Shown: positions 37,197 to 49,192, numbered from the stretch's first letter. The stretch is 64,000 nucleotides of DNA from Hemibagrus wyckioides (GCF_019097595.1 NC_080710.1:10470780-10534779), one strand, 5' to 3'. Notes: generated from the sequence alone by a model not told the origin. Program-made: numbers and translations.

Positions 37197-37329
37197 CAAG
37201 CACACTAATAACACTCTTAGAACCGAAAGGGGGCAGCCTACTGTACAACAAGAGGAAGAGGGAGTGAAAAGAGAAAAGAAAGAAAGGGTTCGTGAAGCGA
37301 GCGAGGGTGAGAGGAGAGAAAACCGAGAG

Positions 37330-37340
37330 AACGGGAGAGG

Positions 37341-37373
<33 letters not shown>

Positions 37374-37408
37374 CGAGAGAGAGAGAAGAGAGAGAGAAGA
37401 GAGAGACA
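37330..37408. repeat. Purine (GA)n-rich tract
   Basis: Nearly pure GA with sporadic GGC/AAG interruptions. Confidence 0.9.
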
Positions 37409-39603
37409 AGGCTTAAATGAATGGTGTTGTGAACCGCGGACTTTTTACTACGAAGGCGTAAGGGAGCGCGCGGGGAGGAGCGGCTGCGGCGAGGCTCGCG
37501 CGCGAGCGGGCCCTTTATATTACTGCAGACTTGGACTCCGCACGGGGCTCGCGCTGTGCTTCACATCCGTGATCTCCACTCAGCATCGCGCCGGAGCATC
37601 TTACCTCCATCACACTTTCATCAATCGCGGTGTCGTCGGAGCTGTTAAGACGAGCTGGACTCGTGTCTGTGTGTGTGTGTGTGTGTTTTCCTGTCTGACA
37701 TTGTGTGAACGGTTTCAGAGCTCGCGGTAGAGAGTTGAGTGGCAGATGACAGAGCCTCCTCAACTAAGATTTGTGTGTGCGTGTGTAAAGAAGGAGGCAG
37801 CAAAGGAGGGCATTTAAAAATGAGGATTTGGTGAAACATCCTGCCGGGGTGTGGGTCAGTGTCAGGGCTCAGTCGTGATCAGCGGTACTGCAGTGAAGAA
37901 GAGGACAGGACATCTGGGCTGCCTGTGTTCACTGTTACTGTGTGGAGCAGAGGATGTACTAGTATATATAACCTGTGTTATGCTAAAGCTTTTAGAAGAA
38001 ATTGCTGCTTGTGTGGTTTCCGTTAGTCACATGACAGGTTATAGTTTGCCGAAGCATGTTGTAAGTCATTTCAGTGAGTCACACTTCTGAGGGGGAAACA
38101 GGTTGCACATGCTAGGGGTGGCTCGTCCTCTTTAATCGATACATCTTTGCCTTATACTTACACAATCAGACGCGACCGAGCCATTAGTTTGTTAGTGTTT
38201 AAGTGTTCTCGGGGTTGAGGTGAAATGAGGGCGAGCTCAGATTGCCCGGCTGCGGGTAACGGCTTAGGGGCGTTCCCGAGGGGACGAACTCAACCGGAGC
38301 ACCACCGCCGCCGCCACTGCTGCTGCTGCTACTGCTAGTGAACCCGCGGCACATTCACACCTCATTCAAAACAAACAGCGCTGAAACATAGTCCTATATC
38401 ATCCACACGAGCGATCAGACACACACACACAGCAGAGCTGATCTTAACAATAATAATATAATAAGCTGTTACAGAAAAACGGCGCTGTGTGGCACAGGCA
38501 CTAGCTTTAGCCTGATCAAGGCTGCTGTCAGTTGTTTTTATCCTAACTTTACAACAATCATCCTCACACATGACCCAGTGATGTTTCAGCAGTGTGTGTG
38601 TTGAGGGTTTATTCAGAAGTGTTTTTGCTCCAGGGAGTTGAGAGAGGGCTGCTCTCGGTAATAAATAAAAAAAAAACACGTTATTATTGTTGTTGTTATT
38701 ATTATTATTATTATTTTATTATTAGCATGCTCTCGTGCTAAGCTAACTCAGCAGTGGACGATAAACCGTGCTTTGACGGTCCCTGTAATATTTCAGACAG
38801 CTATTCTCTGTGTTGTTAAATGGCTCCAGGGTGTTACTGATGCTTTGTGACTGAGGTGAAGTGAAATCAGTGTGGAGTTAGCTTGGGTGTGTGAGAGTAC
38901 GCGAGCCCGCGGATGACCGAGAGGCCTACTTTAACCCTTCCATATCCGCGCCGGAGCGCTAAATGTAAACAAACAGGCGAACAGTGGGGGTGTTAGGGGA
39001 ACTTGGACCAAAAAACAAAAACAAAGCAGATCTTCCAAAACCTTAAGTTATTCTTACGATACTCGTTCATATTTGGTGACTTCAGCCAACGTTTTCTACG
39101 TTATAGTGCTTTTCATTAGCTATATTTTTTGGTGTGTAAAGCCACTCGGAGTTTTCTGAAAGAGAAACCTAGCCTGCTCGAGTTGTTTTGCGGATTGTTT
39201 AGATGCGTTTTTAAAGGTGGACGTCCTCCTACCTGAGCCATTCATTTTACACTTCTTTTTTTTTTTTTAAAGGAAATTATCCAAAGATTTAAGATTTCCG
39301 TCGTGTGTGTAAAAGGGACCAGAGTTATATAAAAAGAAAAACCTAAGCGTTATCGTTGGCGGTGTCGTTTGTTATGGCCGCTTGTTTTCATTCGTGCACT
39401 GGTCATCACCTGCCAAGGACAACGACCACGAAGATGCTGCCTTTTTTCTAGAAAGGATTCCTACTGTTGTTGTTGTTGTTGTTGTTTTTATATATACACC
39501 AAATGGAAATTTAAATAACTTCCTGCTCCAACGGACATTTTAGTACACGTTAATGAAGTTTCTATAAAGACAAGAGGCTCAAGACTATTTTTCTCAACCA
39601 ACC

Positions 39604-39655
39604 ATGTTTTCCTCGGAAACACCGCAATATCTACGCCAAGGACTTAGCATGTTCG
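39604..39655 (+). CDS. cic: cic, CIC-S first coding exon (17 codons)
   Basis: The ATG follows accaacc, a good start context. The 17 codons read MFSSETPQYLRQGLSMF plus one base, and a gtcagtta donor follows. Human CIC-S also starts with a short exon ending in a GLGMF-type sequence before VWTNVEP, so the exon is placed by phase, donor and terminal residues. It is too short to find by length alone. It joins 41469 in the same phase as the CIC-L exon. Confidence 0.85.
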
Positions 39656-39883
39656 GTCAGTTACCATCATTTCATCCTCTTGTTTGTTGTTTGTTTTTTT
39701 TGTTTTGTTTTTTTGTGGTGTTGTGCTGATGTAACCCTGACAGCTCCAGTCTAGGTCAGAGCATCACTGTAGATGTTTTTATTTTCAACACCCAGATTTG
39801 CAATCTGTCAGACCTGCTCAGACCCAGTCTTTGGGCATTTGATTAGGTAGCATCAACCATCTAGGTCACTTTGTAGGTCACAG

Positions 39884-40320
39884 GTTTCCCAACCCTGGTT
39901 CTGGAGAACACAATGTTCTGCACAGACGAGTGTTTTCACTGAACTGTTCAGCTAATACACACTGCAATCTGAGTTAAAAACCTGGTGTGTAGGACCAGCC
40001 TGTGGTGGAGGTGTACAGGATACAATATGTCGAGCAAAATCCAGCAGATGAGAACATGCACCGAGCATCTGGCGTAAATAATAAACACAATTAATTAGAT
40101 GTAGTTTTATTCTTTTTGTTCTATCCCATCCGTAAGAGGAATAGGATGATGGCCAACACAGACTAGATGATGATGTTCGTGTAATGGTCCTCTCCCATTC
40201 ACACTGGGGTGGTAGTGGGTGTTGCTTGGGTACGAGTGTATAAGATGCATCAGCAGCACTGATTATAAACTGAACAGTATCAGGTGGTCTCTTTTCAGTG
40301 GTGTCTGTTGTGAAGAAGAG
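39884..40320. repeat. Teleost interspersed repeat, decayed
   Basis: It opens with cccaaccctggttctggaga, a very common fish repeat start. Further on it carries gtagtgggtgttgcttgggt and acgagtgtataagatgcatc, resembling another widespread fish repeat. It may be two abutting elements. It lies just downstream of the CIC-S first exon. Confidence 0.5.
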
Positions 40321-41428
40321 CTCAGTTTTGCATAGCAACAGACCCGAATGCAGTCAGTAATTTTATACCAGTATAGTAGAAATTGGCCACTGAGTCAATC
40401 AATTTAGTGACACAGGTACACATATAATCAGGTATTATGTAACTGGTACATAGATGTAATGAAGCTTGATTCGGTGATGTTGCTTATATGATGATGTACA
40501 AAAGTATTATTTAAAAATATATCTTTTTGATGTTTTTTTTCTTCGATTTTCATGACCATATTGCTTTCATACCTTTTGTCATGCAGGTTACTCTGTTTCT
40601 GTTTATAATAATAAAATAATTTCTGTTTATAATAATGATAATAGTAATAATATAGAGTCTTTTGTCCATTTGTAGCTTTGCTATTATACATTTAAACAGA
40701 ATTAAGGCACTTATTTGTCACAAATAAATAATTTTATTGGTATGAAGTGACAGTATGAAGGAAATGTTTAATGCTGCATTGAGAAGAAGTCATCTAGAGG
40801 AGGGATATTTGAATAAAATGTGTCATTATTCCTTGCTTACAAAGATCTAGATATGCAATTTACATGAGTGTATAGTGGTAATAGTTACCTTTTAATGCCT
40901 AACCCATAGCTATTGGGTTGAAACGGTTCCATTTTGATTCGTAGCATCGCTTCATGGTACCTCTTTTAAGTGCCACCTCATCAGTCTGAACAGATCAGAC
41001 ACATCTGTCATGTGTCTTGACTTGACACCAGTTGTCTTTATAAACATGCTGTTTTTATTGTCTGCTTTCACTAATCAGACAAGAGAGGATATTTAAAACA
41101 TCTGTGAAAATTCTTCCCTTTCTGAGCTCATGTATTTATCCCTGTATCTAATCCCTGCTCTTATGAACTCCGTTCAGGTAAATATACACATGACTGGATA
41201 AACTGCACCAGCAGATCTGGTACTGAAGCCGATACGGTTTAGAAAACTAGAATGGTTAAATTACTGCAGTTTTTTTTTTTTCATTCTTCAGTCATCTCTG
41301 CTGCACTATATTTATGTATTGACTTTGGTGTAAATGCTTTTACTGGGTCTGCATATAGACTGCAGTCTAGCAGAGTTCTAGATGATCTGGTTCCTGTTTC
41401 GATCGATTGGTTTAACGCATTGAATTGA

Positions 41429-41623
<195 letters not shown>

Positions 41624-41915
41624 TAATATTTTTAGATGTGCAGTTCATCTGTCAGATTCACAGAAAACCAACTGGATCGTTTAGTCACGTTTTCTTCTAA
41701 AGATATAGTTTTCTCAGCAACACAATTGCGCGGCGTATTTTTGGATTAACGTTATCGTAAACGAGCTTTGAGACACACTGTAACACTATCTGTAAGTTAT
41801 CCGTTACCTAATGTCGCAACTGGAACATATGATGATACCAAATTGGAACATTTCAGGTGAGATAAAGCGTGATAAATGTTGTCAGGTTACAGACGTTATC
41901 CTTTTTCTTTTCTAG

Positions 41916-42078
41916 AGTCGCAGAGTGGATCGGTGGTGAAGGAGGTCGTCGAGGGAGCACCAAACCTCGCTTTGCGACCTGCTCCCTCTATCGATGATCT
42001 TCCCCCAGAGAGAGAAAGAGAGAGGGAGACGGAGAAAGAGAGACCAGACAGTGAAACAGAGAGCGACGTCGATGATCC
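41916..42078 (+). CDS. cic: cic exon, acidic/charged linker
   Basis: The acceptor is ttcttttctag and the donor gtgagtgc. It encodes [14 protein letters not shown], a [14 protein letters not shown] stretch and [10 protein letters not shown], matching the DSETESDHDD region of human CIC. Phase 1 in, phase 2 out. Confidence 0.93.
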
Positions 42079-43430
42079 GTGAGTGCTCCATCTGTGTGTG
42101 TGTGTGTGTGTTTGTGTAAGTGAGTGAGTGTGTGTTGGATGCTGTTGGATCCTTGTGGTGAACTCTTGTGTTTTTCAAGGCCACACAGGAAGCTAATGCA
42201 CTGCTAATCTTGTATACTGGGTTATGTTGAGTTTAACCCTTTATACTCCAAGCTTATTAGTTATTAATATCACAGCATATTATTCAGGAACTAATATGAA
42301 TTATTCAGTAAATTCGCTGGAACTAATAGGAAATCTGTATATTTTCCAGCATGAGGAGTGCAAAGACATGGGGAAGATGATGAGTTAACAAATCTCACTT
42401 TGAGTCCTTTCAAGATTTTGTGATTGCAGAAAATAACGCAAAATCAAGCAGACTACTTCAGTTCATGTGTGTCGAACAAAGAAAGTAGTTACATACGTAT
42501 GCGACTTCATGGCTAGTAGTTTGAAAGAAGAATCCTGCGCTTGCAATTTTGACAGGTCTTGTAGTTTTGCATAAAATTAAAGAGTACATAAAACCCAGCT
42601 TTCATTGCAAATTTTGGTGAACAGGCTTCAGCAAAATCAAGCATCTTTTGGCAACAACAATCACAAAAAATCTCCTGGAGGGACTGATCATTACACAGTA
42701 ATAATGAACTATTTGATAAAACATGATTTGGTACAGCTGATATTTAGTTTGTCTGAGAAAATCGGAGAACTCCGAGACACACCACTAGCCATAACGCTGT
42801 GTGTTTGTGTGAGTTACACTGGCATTTGTTAATTTAACAGAAACTCGTCATCAAAAATCAACATCCAGGTAGCTCAGACACCAGTTCAATCTCGGAGATC
42901 ATCATAACCCCATAAGCTACAACATGATGTTCGCTCTACCATTTAAAACAGATCTTTGCGTTGCACTGATTTTGAGGAACCGGTTTGATGAAGGCTCTGA
43001 ACAGCACTGACTCCCAGACACAAGTACGGAACCACTGAGCGGTATTGGTCCTACACTGCCGGGTTTTTTTTCTTGTGACAGCTGTTTTTAACAGAACAGA
43101 TGATTTCTGCAAAGAGGGGTGTGTGTGTGTGTGTGTGTAATCAGATGAACATAATGGCAACTCCAGGAGAGAAAAGCAATCCACTCTCATACTGTGAGTG
43201 TGTGTGAGGGACAGGAGCAATTTAGGTAATGAGTTGTCATTTGGATATACTCAACCAAAGAGGTTTTCTCTCTCTTTTAATGAGAAGCCATATGCAAATG
43301 TTGGATCTAAAATAGAACATGAAGTTACTTTGTAGTCAGTCTGAGTGAAACCTCCCTGTACAGAAAATCCAGGTTTGTATTATTCTCTGTGTGGAATAAT
43401 ACAACCATCTGATATTCTGTCCGCAACTCC

Positions 43431-44069
43431 AGGGCTGTTCACACTTGTGCTAGTTAAACCCGGGTGATTATAAACCCCGGGTGAACAGTATCCTGGGTTA
43501 TCTTGTTTCAGGTTTCACACTGCTCATACTTCACCCAGGATTTAACGATTAATCCTGAGTATTCACAGTCTTTACACTGTACATTCCTAAACCCTGACTT
43601 AACCTTCGTATTTGCATGTTTGCCGTCTCAACAACCGTGATTGGATAAATACAGCAAGTGACTGGTTTAAATAATAGCTTGGTGATTAAACAACAGCGAT
43701 TTTTGCCCTTTTAAAGTTTGTTGTCTAGTGATATCCAACTTCCGCTTATTTCTCAGCGTCAGGTATTTTCCCTTCGCTCCAGCACACACTTCCATGACTT
43801 TCCTGAGGTGTTTTGCTGCCTGACCAAGCCGTTTTTATTTTCTGTTAAATGTTGTTAAAAGGCAACATGAGTCACGTGTTCAATTTCTGATTGGGTGTCT
43901 GTTGCTAAGCATCTAGTGGTAACATTCTAACACCTCATCGTTTCACACTGTACATGCCACACATTGTGGTGTTAACACTGCTAGTTTTGCTTTAGCGCAG
44001 AATTTTATAATCCTGCGTTAAAAAAAAGAACAACAATAACTCTGGGTTAAGGGCAGTGTGAAAAGCTCT
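43431..44069. mobile_element. Non-autonomous DNA transposon (TIR element), unclassified
   Basis: The left end agggctgttcacact and the right end agtgtgaaaagctct are inverted with 13 of 15 bases matching. Homology continues inward to the aacccggg/aacccagag blocks. Further ttcacactg or tacactgtaca motifs recur inside (about 43513, 43573 and 43951). It has no coding potential. No clear target-site duplication was visible, so superfamily is unassigned. Confidence 0.6.
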
Positions 44070-44921
44070 TATGTCTCTGATTGCATACGTGAAATACAAT
44101 AGATTTCATATACAAGAAGACGATACGTTATTTCACAGAGAATACCAGTGCTGTACATGCGAGAGAGATCTCACTCCGTGGAAAACATGGTGACTGACTC
44201 ATCCATAAACACAAACACTTTCCCGTCCAAACTAAGCCTGGAGAGCGTAGTGGTGTTTTTAAATTATAGTCTATGGCCAGTTGTACTGTGCAGGATTGAA
44301 CATATTGGAAGTCCACGGTATAATTCACAGGTGCTTTCCTATCTAAATTTAAGTAAAACGAGCTTTCTCAGCTAAACACAGTATCAGCTAATTGAACTAA
44401 GTGCAGCATCCGTGTTTCTGAGATAAATATAGTCCCGCATGAAACGGATTTAAGAACAAAGGTGGTGGAATAAAATTATAACCGTAGCATTTACTGTTGC
44501 AGCTCAAAGTAAATAAAGAACACGCCCCTGCATGTGACCTAAATGACCGTCTGTAACTTTTATGCAGACCTGACTTGTTAGCAGTTTGTTTTAATTTGCA
44601 CTGAGGACAAAACATGCACAGTTTTCTGACATTTTGTTTTGGCTCTGCTAAATCAGAAGGATAGTAGACATGTGCATTAGGAATTGGATCTACTAGGACC
44701 TGAAAGATTTAACTAGAAGCTATAGGATAAGAAGCATAATAGTGACACGTTAAATGATTTCTCGTGTTGAGGGTTGATGTGGATTTATTTTAGATCTGTC
44801 AGGTGGGATGGGATTGAATTGTCCTGAGCATGCCTCTAGTTTAAAACATCTCAAATGAAGCAGACGACTCTCACTGAATAGAAATACACACAATAGTTCT
44901 GGTAGCTGAAAATCTAAGGCT

Positions 44922-45298
44922 GCTTTCACATATGCATTGTGCGGTCTGGTCGATTCAAACCCTGGTGTGAGTTACTCTTTAGGTGCTTTCATGCACATTA
45001 GTTAGTTTGGAGCCATGCAGACTCTGTGCATCACGCTAGGCTGTTTATTTTGAGGTGCTGTAACTGGGGTCTCGAGTATATGAGTGAGGTGGAGTAAACT
45101 CTACGTTTTAATTGCGGCAAGAAAGCGATCCTGGATCGACACAAAGTGTAGGAAGTGAACCAGTCGTGTTTTAGGATGCAGGCGACATGTTTTGTAATTA
45201 AGAGCTGCTGAAATAAACCGTGAAGCACAAACCGATCCAAATTACAGGGTCAAGTGCTGCAGGAATGTGTGTTCTGGAGATTTGGACTGATGCATGAA
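44922..45298. mobile_element. Possible TIR element, decayed
   Basis: The left part ggctgctttcacatatgcat with cggtctgg resembles ends of common fish DNA elements. A weak inverted counterpart, ggactgatgcatgaaaag, lies at about 45284-45301. The termini are tentative. Confidence 0.35.
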
Positions 45299-45587
45299 AA
45301 GAGAAAATAAACAGTGGATGCGATACACAAAATGATTTCAACTAATTTCTGTAACGATCTAGTTCTAGATTGAGCACAGCGTCATGTTCTTCATGCTCTG
45401 GTGATTTTAATCATTTCAAAACACGCTTGGTAAAAGATTGAGATTGATCAGTTTTTCTGACCAGCGAATGAGAATTTTATGCATTTTTGTTTAATGGTTT
45501 GTTTATTGCTTTGCTCTGAGAAAACAAACCTGCAAAACTATTCATTTTGCTCTGATTTAAAGATCAGACCAATAGATGTGAAAGCTT

Positions 45588-45778
45588 CTTACATTTACAT
45601 TTGGCAGACACTCTTATCCAGAGCGACTTACATTTTTCTCTCATTTTAGACAACTGAGCAATTTAGGGTTAAGGGCCTTGCTCAGGGGCCCAGCAGTGGC
45701 AGCTTGTTAGAGCTGGGATTCAAACTCACAACCTTCCAGTAGTCCAACACCTTAAACACTAAGCTACGCCACATCTTA
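45588..45778. repeat. Fish SINE-like interspersed repeat
   Basis: Contains catttacatttggcagacac, ttatccagagcgacttaca, gggttaagggccttgctcag and ttcaaactcacaaccttcca. This is a widely dispersed teleost repeat, also present at 4705-5042 (reverse) and 33797-33945. Confidence 0.75.
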
Positions 45779-46346
45779 CAGGGTTTTTCATACATGCAAT
45801 GTGTGAACTGTGAAGAAATCAACTGACAACAAGAAGCATTCAAGGTGCATCACCTCATCCAACAAGTGTACAGACAAACCTCTCATCTCACAACAGCCAC
45901 AATGTCCACAGAGTCGCTTTCTGTTTCAGACAAAGCGATGAGCAACGCTGGAGTGTGGTGCTGTCACTAATTGATCATCAGGGTTTCAAATGGTTTCCCA
46001 TTTGGAAAAAATAAACACATGATCATCATTGTCTTGATGTGCTCTTTTTGGTTTTGGAGACATGCTAGGATGTAGCGATCTTGAAAAGCTTGCTTTAGCA
46101 AAGGTGCTGCATCTGCAGCAGTTATATCAAGCAAAAAATATTCTCTGTAAAATCTGCCATGGGTATTGAGCAAAAACTGACTAATTCATGTGCAAGACCT
46201 TAGGGGGAAAAAACATCACAAATGCCATACATAGGAAATTCTGGTAATTTTGGGTTCCCTCTTGTATTTGCACAAGATACATTTGCAGGCGATGTTGGAA
46301 AAGAGTTTGATCATTATTTGACTAATGTGTGTACCTGTGTGTTCAG

Positions 46347-46455
46347 GTTTTTACCAGGTGTTCTCCCAGACCCACCGGTCTCAGCATCTCCTGGGAAACG
46401 CCGCTCTCAGTCTCTGAGCGCGCTGCCCAAAGATGACAAGAACAGCCCTGGCAAG
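46347..46455 (+). CDS. cic: cic exon with RSK/14-3-3-type phosphosite
   Basis: The acceptor is gtgttcag and the donor gtttgct. It encodes [20 protein letters not shown] then [16 protein letters not shown]. The [11 protein letters not shown] block matches the human site phosphorylated downstream of RTK signalling, which recruits 14-3-3 next to the HMG box. Phase 2 in, phase 0 out. Confidence 0.93.
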
Positions 46456-46572
46456 GTTTGCTATACACACACAAACGGAACATACTCCAATACAGAAAAT
46501 CAACTTCAGACACACAGAAACGTTCGTCTTCATTACCTTTTGTCTGTTCTGCTGCTACTCTTTCAACCACAG

Positions 46573-46755
46573 AGGGAGAAGGATCACATCCGGAGGCCCA
46601 TGAATGCCTTCATGATCTTCAGCAAGCGCCACCGCGCTCTCGTTCACCAGCGGCACCCGAATCAGGACAACCGCACCGTTAGCAAGATCCTGGGAGAGTG
46701 GTGGTACGCTTTGGGACCCAAAGAAAAACAGAAATATCACGACCTAGCATTCCAG
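46573..46755 (+). CDS. cic: cic exon: HMG-box core
   Basis: The acceptor is ttcaaccacag and the donor gtaaagta. It encodes [20 protein letters not shown], then [20 protein letters not shown] and [20 protein letters not shown]. This is the sequence-specific HMG box of capicua, essentially invariant in vertebrates. The box binds the minor groove and, with the C1 domain, recognises TGAATGAA-like octamers. 61 codons, phase 0 both sides. Confidence 0.98.
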
Positions 46756-47318
46756 GTAAAGTAACACACACACTACTGCACTGCTGCTGATGCCAAGCTC
46801 ACTGGTTAAAGATGATGATACGAGAAGTTAGCTCGCAGATTTTGAGCGAGTGATTGCTCTGTTTGGTTGTAAATATGTGAGGAATCTTCAGATTGTGGAT
46901 GATTTTAGAGTATTTTCAATGAATTATTGTGATGGCACAGATTTAGTTAGACACCTAGTTTATTCAACTTTGGCTGTAAAAAATCATGCATATAGTTGAC
47001 GTCTAAATATTTGAGTGACTGTGGAATTTTTAAAGCCATAAGATGTTTGCCTGTTAGTGACACTAAGACCAAGAAACAAAGTACTTGTATATCTGTAAAG
47101 ATGGAAATAAAAGATGAAATTTTGACAACACTCAAACCCAAGGCATTTTAGGCATGTTAACTGCCTTTCTTAACTGTGTGCTGTAATATTAGTGAAGGCC
47201 TGAATGTTTACAGGATGTATCTACTAGGCCACAAGCAAAATCAGAGCAGGTTATGTTCTTTTTAAAGCATAGTGAGCTTCATCACAGTTCCCCCTCCCTC
47301 TCTTTATATCCGTTACAG

Positions 47319-47451
47319 GTGAAGGAAGCACACTTTAAGGCCCACCCTGACTGGAAGTGGTGTAATAAGGACAGGAAGAAGTCAAGCAGCGAGAGCCGGA
47401 ATGCACCAGGTGGAAAAGATGTCAGAGAGAGAAGCATGTCGGAGACAACAG
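47319..47451 (+). CDS. cic: cic exon: end of HMG box and nuclear-localisation-like tail
   Basis: The acceptor is tccgttacag and the donor gtaacaag. It starts [20 protein letters not shown], the last helix of the HMG box, followed by basic KKSSSESR and a RERSMSET motif conserved in human CIC. Phase 0 in, phase 1 out. Confidence 0.96.
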
Positions 47452-47557
47452 GTAACAAGATTGCGCCCCTTTTATTTAATAATAAACCCTTCATTAAACT
47501 GTATCTTACAACCTAAACTTCCTCCTTTTTCTTGTTCTCTTCCACTGTCTCATTCAG

Positions 47558-47736
47558 AGCCTCCATCTGTTTCTGTGAGTTCTGAGCTTAAAGGGATGGG
47601 ACCGGGTGTGGTAGGTGTGTCAGAGCGTGCTGGAGGGGAGAGGCTTGCACGCCCTCGTGCCTTCTCACAGAGTGCTATGCACAGCTTGGAGAGAAGTGAG
47701 AGAGGTAACCCTCAGGTGCTAGCAGAGCTTGCACAG
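47558..47736 (+). CDS. cic: cic exon, Ser-rich regulatory segment
   Basis: The acceptor is tctcattcag and the donor gtaatcca. It encodes [15 protein letters not shown], then [20 protein letters not shown] and [10 protein letters not shown]. The RPRAFS-S-HSL block is shared with human CIC, where it is a phosphorylation-prone region. Phase 1 in, phase 0 out. Confidence 0.92.
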
Positions 47737-47842
47737 GTAATCCACACCCCCAGTCATACATTCTATTCCAATATTTTTGGTTATATGAACAAAATATTGA
47801 ACTGAATGAGTTACATACATGGCATGATTTTGCCTGTAACTC

Positions 47843-47871
47843 AATCTCTCTCGCTCTCTCTCTCTCTCTCT

Positions 47872-47912
<41 letters not shown>

Positions 47913-47913
47913 G
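47843..47913 (+). repeat. cic: (CT)n microsatellite forming a splice polypyrimidine tract
   Basis: About 70 bp of CT repeat, interrupted once by TTGCG, run directly into the acceptor tag at 47911-47913. Confidence 0.95.
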
Positions 47914-48049
47914 ATATGTGGGGATGGGGGCCAGTTTTCAGGCCGTGGGGGAGCAGTGTCTCAGGTCCAGAGAGGTGTGAGTGAAGATATGACCAGTGAT
48001 GAGGAACGCATGGTCATCTGTGAAGAGGAGGGGGATGATGATGTCATCG
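47914..48049 (+). CDS. cic: cic exon: acidic [18 protein letters not shown] block
   Basis: The acceptor is a long (CT)n tract ending ctctag and the donor is gtgagtca. It encodes [20 protein letters not shown], then [20 protein letters not shown] and DVI, identical in its second half to human CIC. Phase 0 in, phase 1 out. Confidence 0.95.
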
Positions 48050-49094
48050 GTGAGTCAAGATTATTCATTTACCATCACGATCATCATCATTTGCCATACG
48101 CTCTTCTAGACCTAGTCACATTCAGCATTTTAGCTGCCACGTGTTTATTTAGGTTTCTAATGAAATTTGTGAGCAGCTCCACCTGCAAGAACACAATTTT
48201 AAATGCTAAAAAATCTACATTATATTCAAAGCTAATATTTATTTAGAGCTAAAAGTGATTTTCTCTCTGTTTGACAAGAGTATATACATTACACACCAAT
48301 ATAAACAACCTGTGAACAGTGATAGTGCTAGAAAAGTGTGTAGGAATAATTTTACATGAACAACTGACTATTTGAAAAGCTAGTGACCAAACCAGGTTAT
48401 TTAGGTGGCGTGGGGGTGGTTAACAGTTATCTTTTTGGTATCAGGTGGACAAAATTCAGATTTTTGAAGCATTGTGAAGCCTTCATGAGTCTTACTAAAT
48501 CCACCCACCCTCTCCAGCACAGTGTAGGTAGCTTGGGTAAGAGGGACTCTGCTGCCAACTGAGCCTGTACAGTCACATAGCTAGCAGTTCTGCCTAGAAA
48601 ATAGTTTGAGCAACGTTCATTTGTGTGTTGAATATAAATGTGTCGGAGGAGGCTTTACAATGAGTGACAGTGCTATAAATGGCAATTCCATTGTCCCATT
48701 CAAATGACTGATTTGTCTAATTTTGGATTACATACTTCATGCCTTTGGTTCTGCACTATAAAAACAGTTGGAAGGATTGCAGACAGAGCTCTTTTGCCAA
48801 AAGTGAAACTCTAGGGCTTTGGGATAAAGGATGTGTGGGTGCACCACTATGTTTACAAAAGAACTAAAAGCAGGATATGGTTATTTCTTAAGCAGCGTGT
48901 TTAACAATCGCACTAGATTGATTGCTGTGGGAGGTGAAGCAGTCAGTGGAATGAAACAAAAAAAAGGCTGTCACTAGTATATGAAGTGCAAATATACAGG
49001 TCATTGCAAACAATCCAGCCTTCAGACCTGTTCTGGACTTCTGAGTGACTTCATCAATAACTCAATGGCATTCTGTCTCCCTCTCCTGACACAG
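48050..49094 (+). other. cic: cic intron, ~1 kb
   Basis: Bounded by the gtgagtca donor and the ctgacacag acceptor. No repeat or gene recognised inside. Confidence 0.9.
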
Positions 49095-49192
49095 AGGACC
49101 CTTATCCTGGCAGCTCCATAGACCTGAAGTGTAAGAAGAAGGTGACAGACAGTGACAGTGAAAATGGATCTGGGGACGAAGGTGAACGCAAG
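49095..49192 (+). CDS. cic: cic exon: DLKCKxxVTDSxS block
   Basis: The acceptor is ctcctgacacag and the donor gtagtgct. It encodes [20 protein letters not shown], then [13 protein letters not shown], parallel to human [20 protein letters not shown]. Phase 1 in, phase 0 out. Confidence 0.93.

Larger units (their letters stand above)
36900..38350 (+). promoter_or_regulatory. cic: Probable CIC-S promoter and 5' leader region, CpG-rich
   Basis: CpG density is locally high, especially 37020-37110, 37420-37520 and 38160-38350. CCAAT boxes sit at 37031 (ccaatcag) and 37075 (ccaatcgc). A (TC)n(AC)n tract (37132-37194) and a GA-rich tract (37330-37408) lie inside, and a short CCG then CTG repeat is at 38306-38338. 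It is about 1.3-2.7 kb upstream of the CIC-S ATG at 39604, so part may be transcribed leader. The start site cannot be placed. Confidence 0.55.
42079..46346 (+). other. cic: cic intron with a TIR element and repeats
   Basis: About 4.3 kb. It holds GT tracts at 42092-42112 and 43118-43138, a 639-bp terminal-inverted-repeat element (43431-44069), a possible second TIR element (44922-45298) and a SINE-like repeat (45588-45778). Nothing else was recognised. Confidence 0.85.

Noticed and set aside
37027..37416. 129-codon plus-strand frame rich in Arg/Glu
   Set aside because: It is a translation of (TC)n, (AC)n and (GA)n tracts in the CIC-S promoter region with no conserved content.
46222..46346. 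Extension of the cic frame upstream of 46347 to an ATG at 46222
   Set aside because: The open frame runs through intron. The conserved CIC sequence and the acceptor gtgttcag place the exon start at 46347, in phase with the previous exon.
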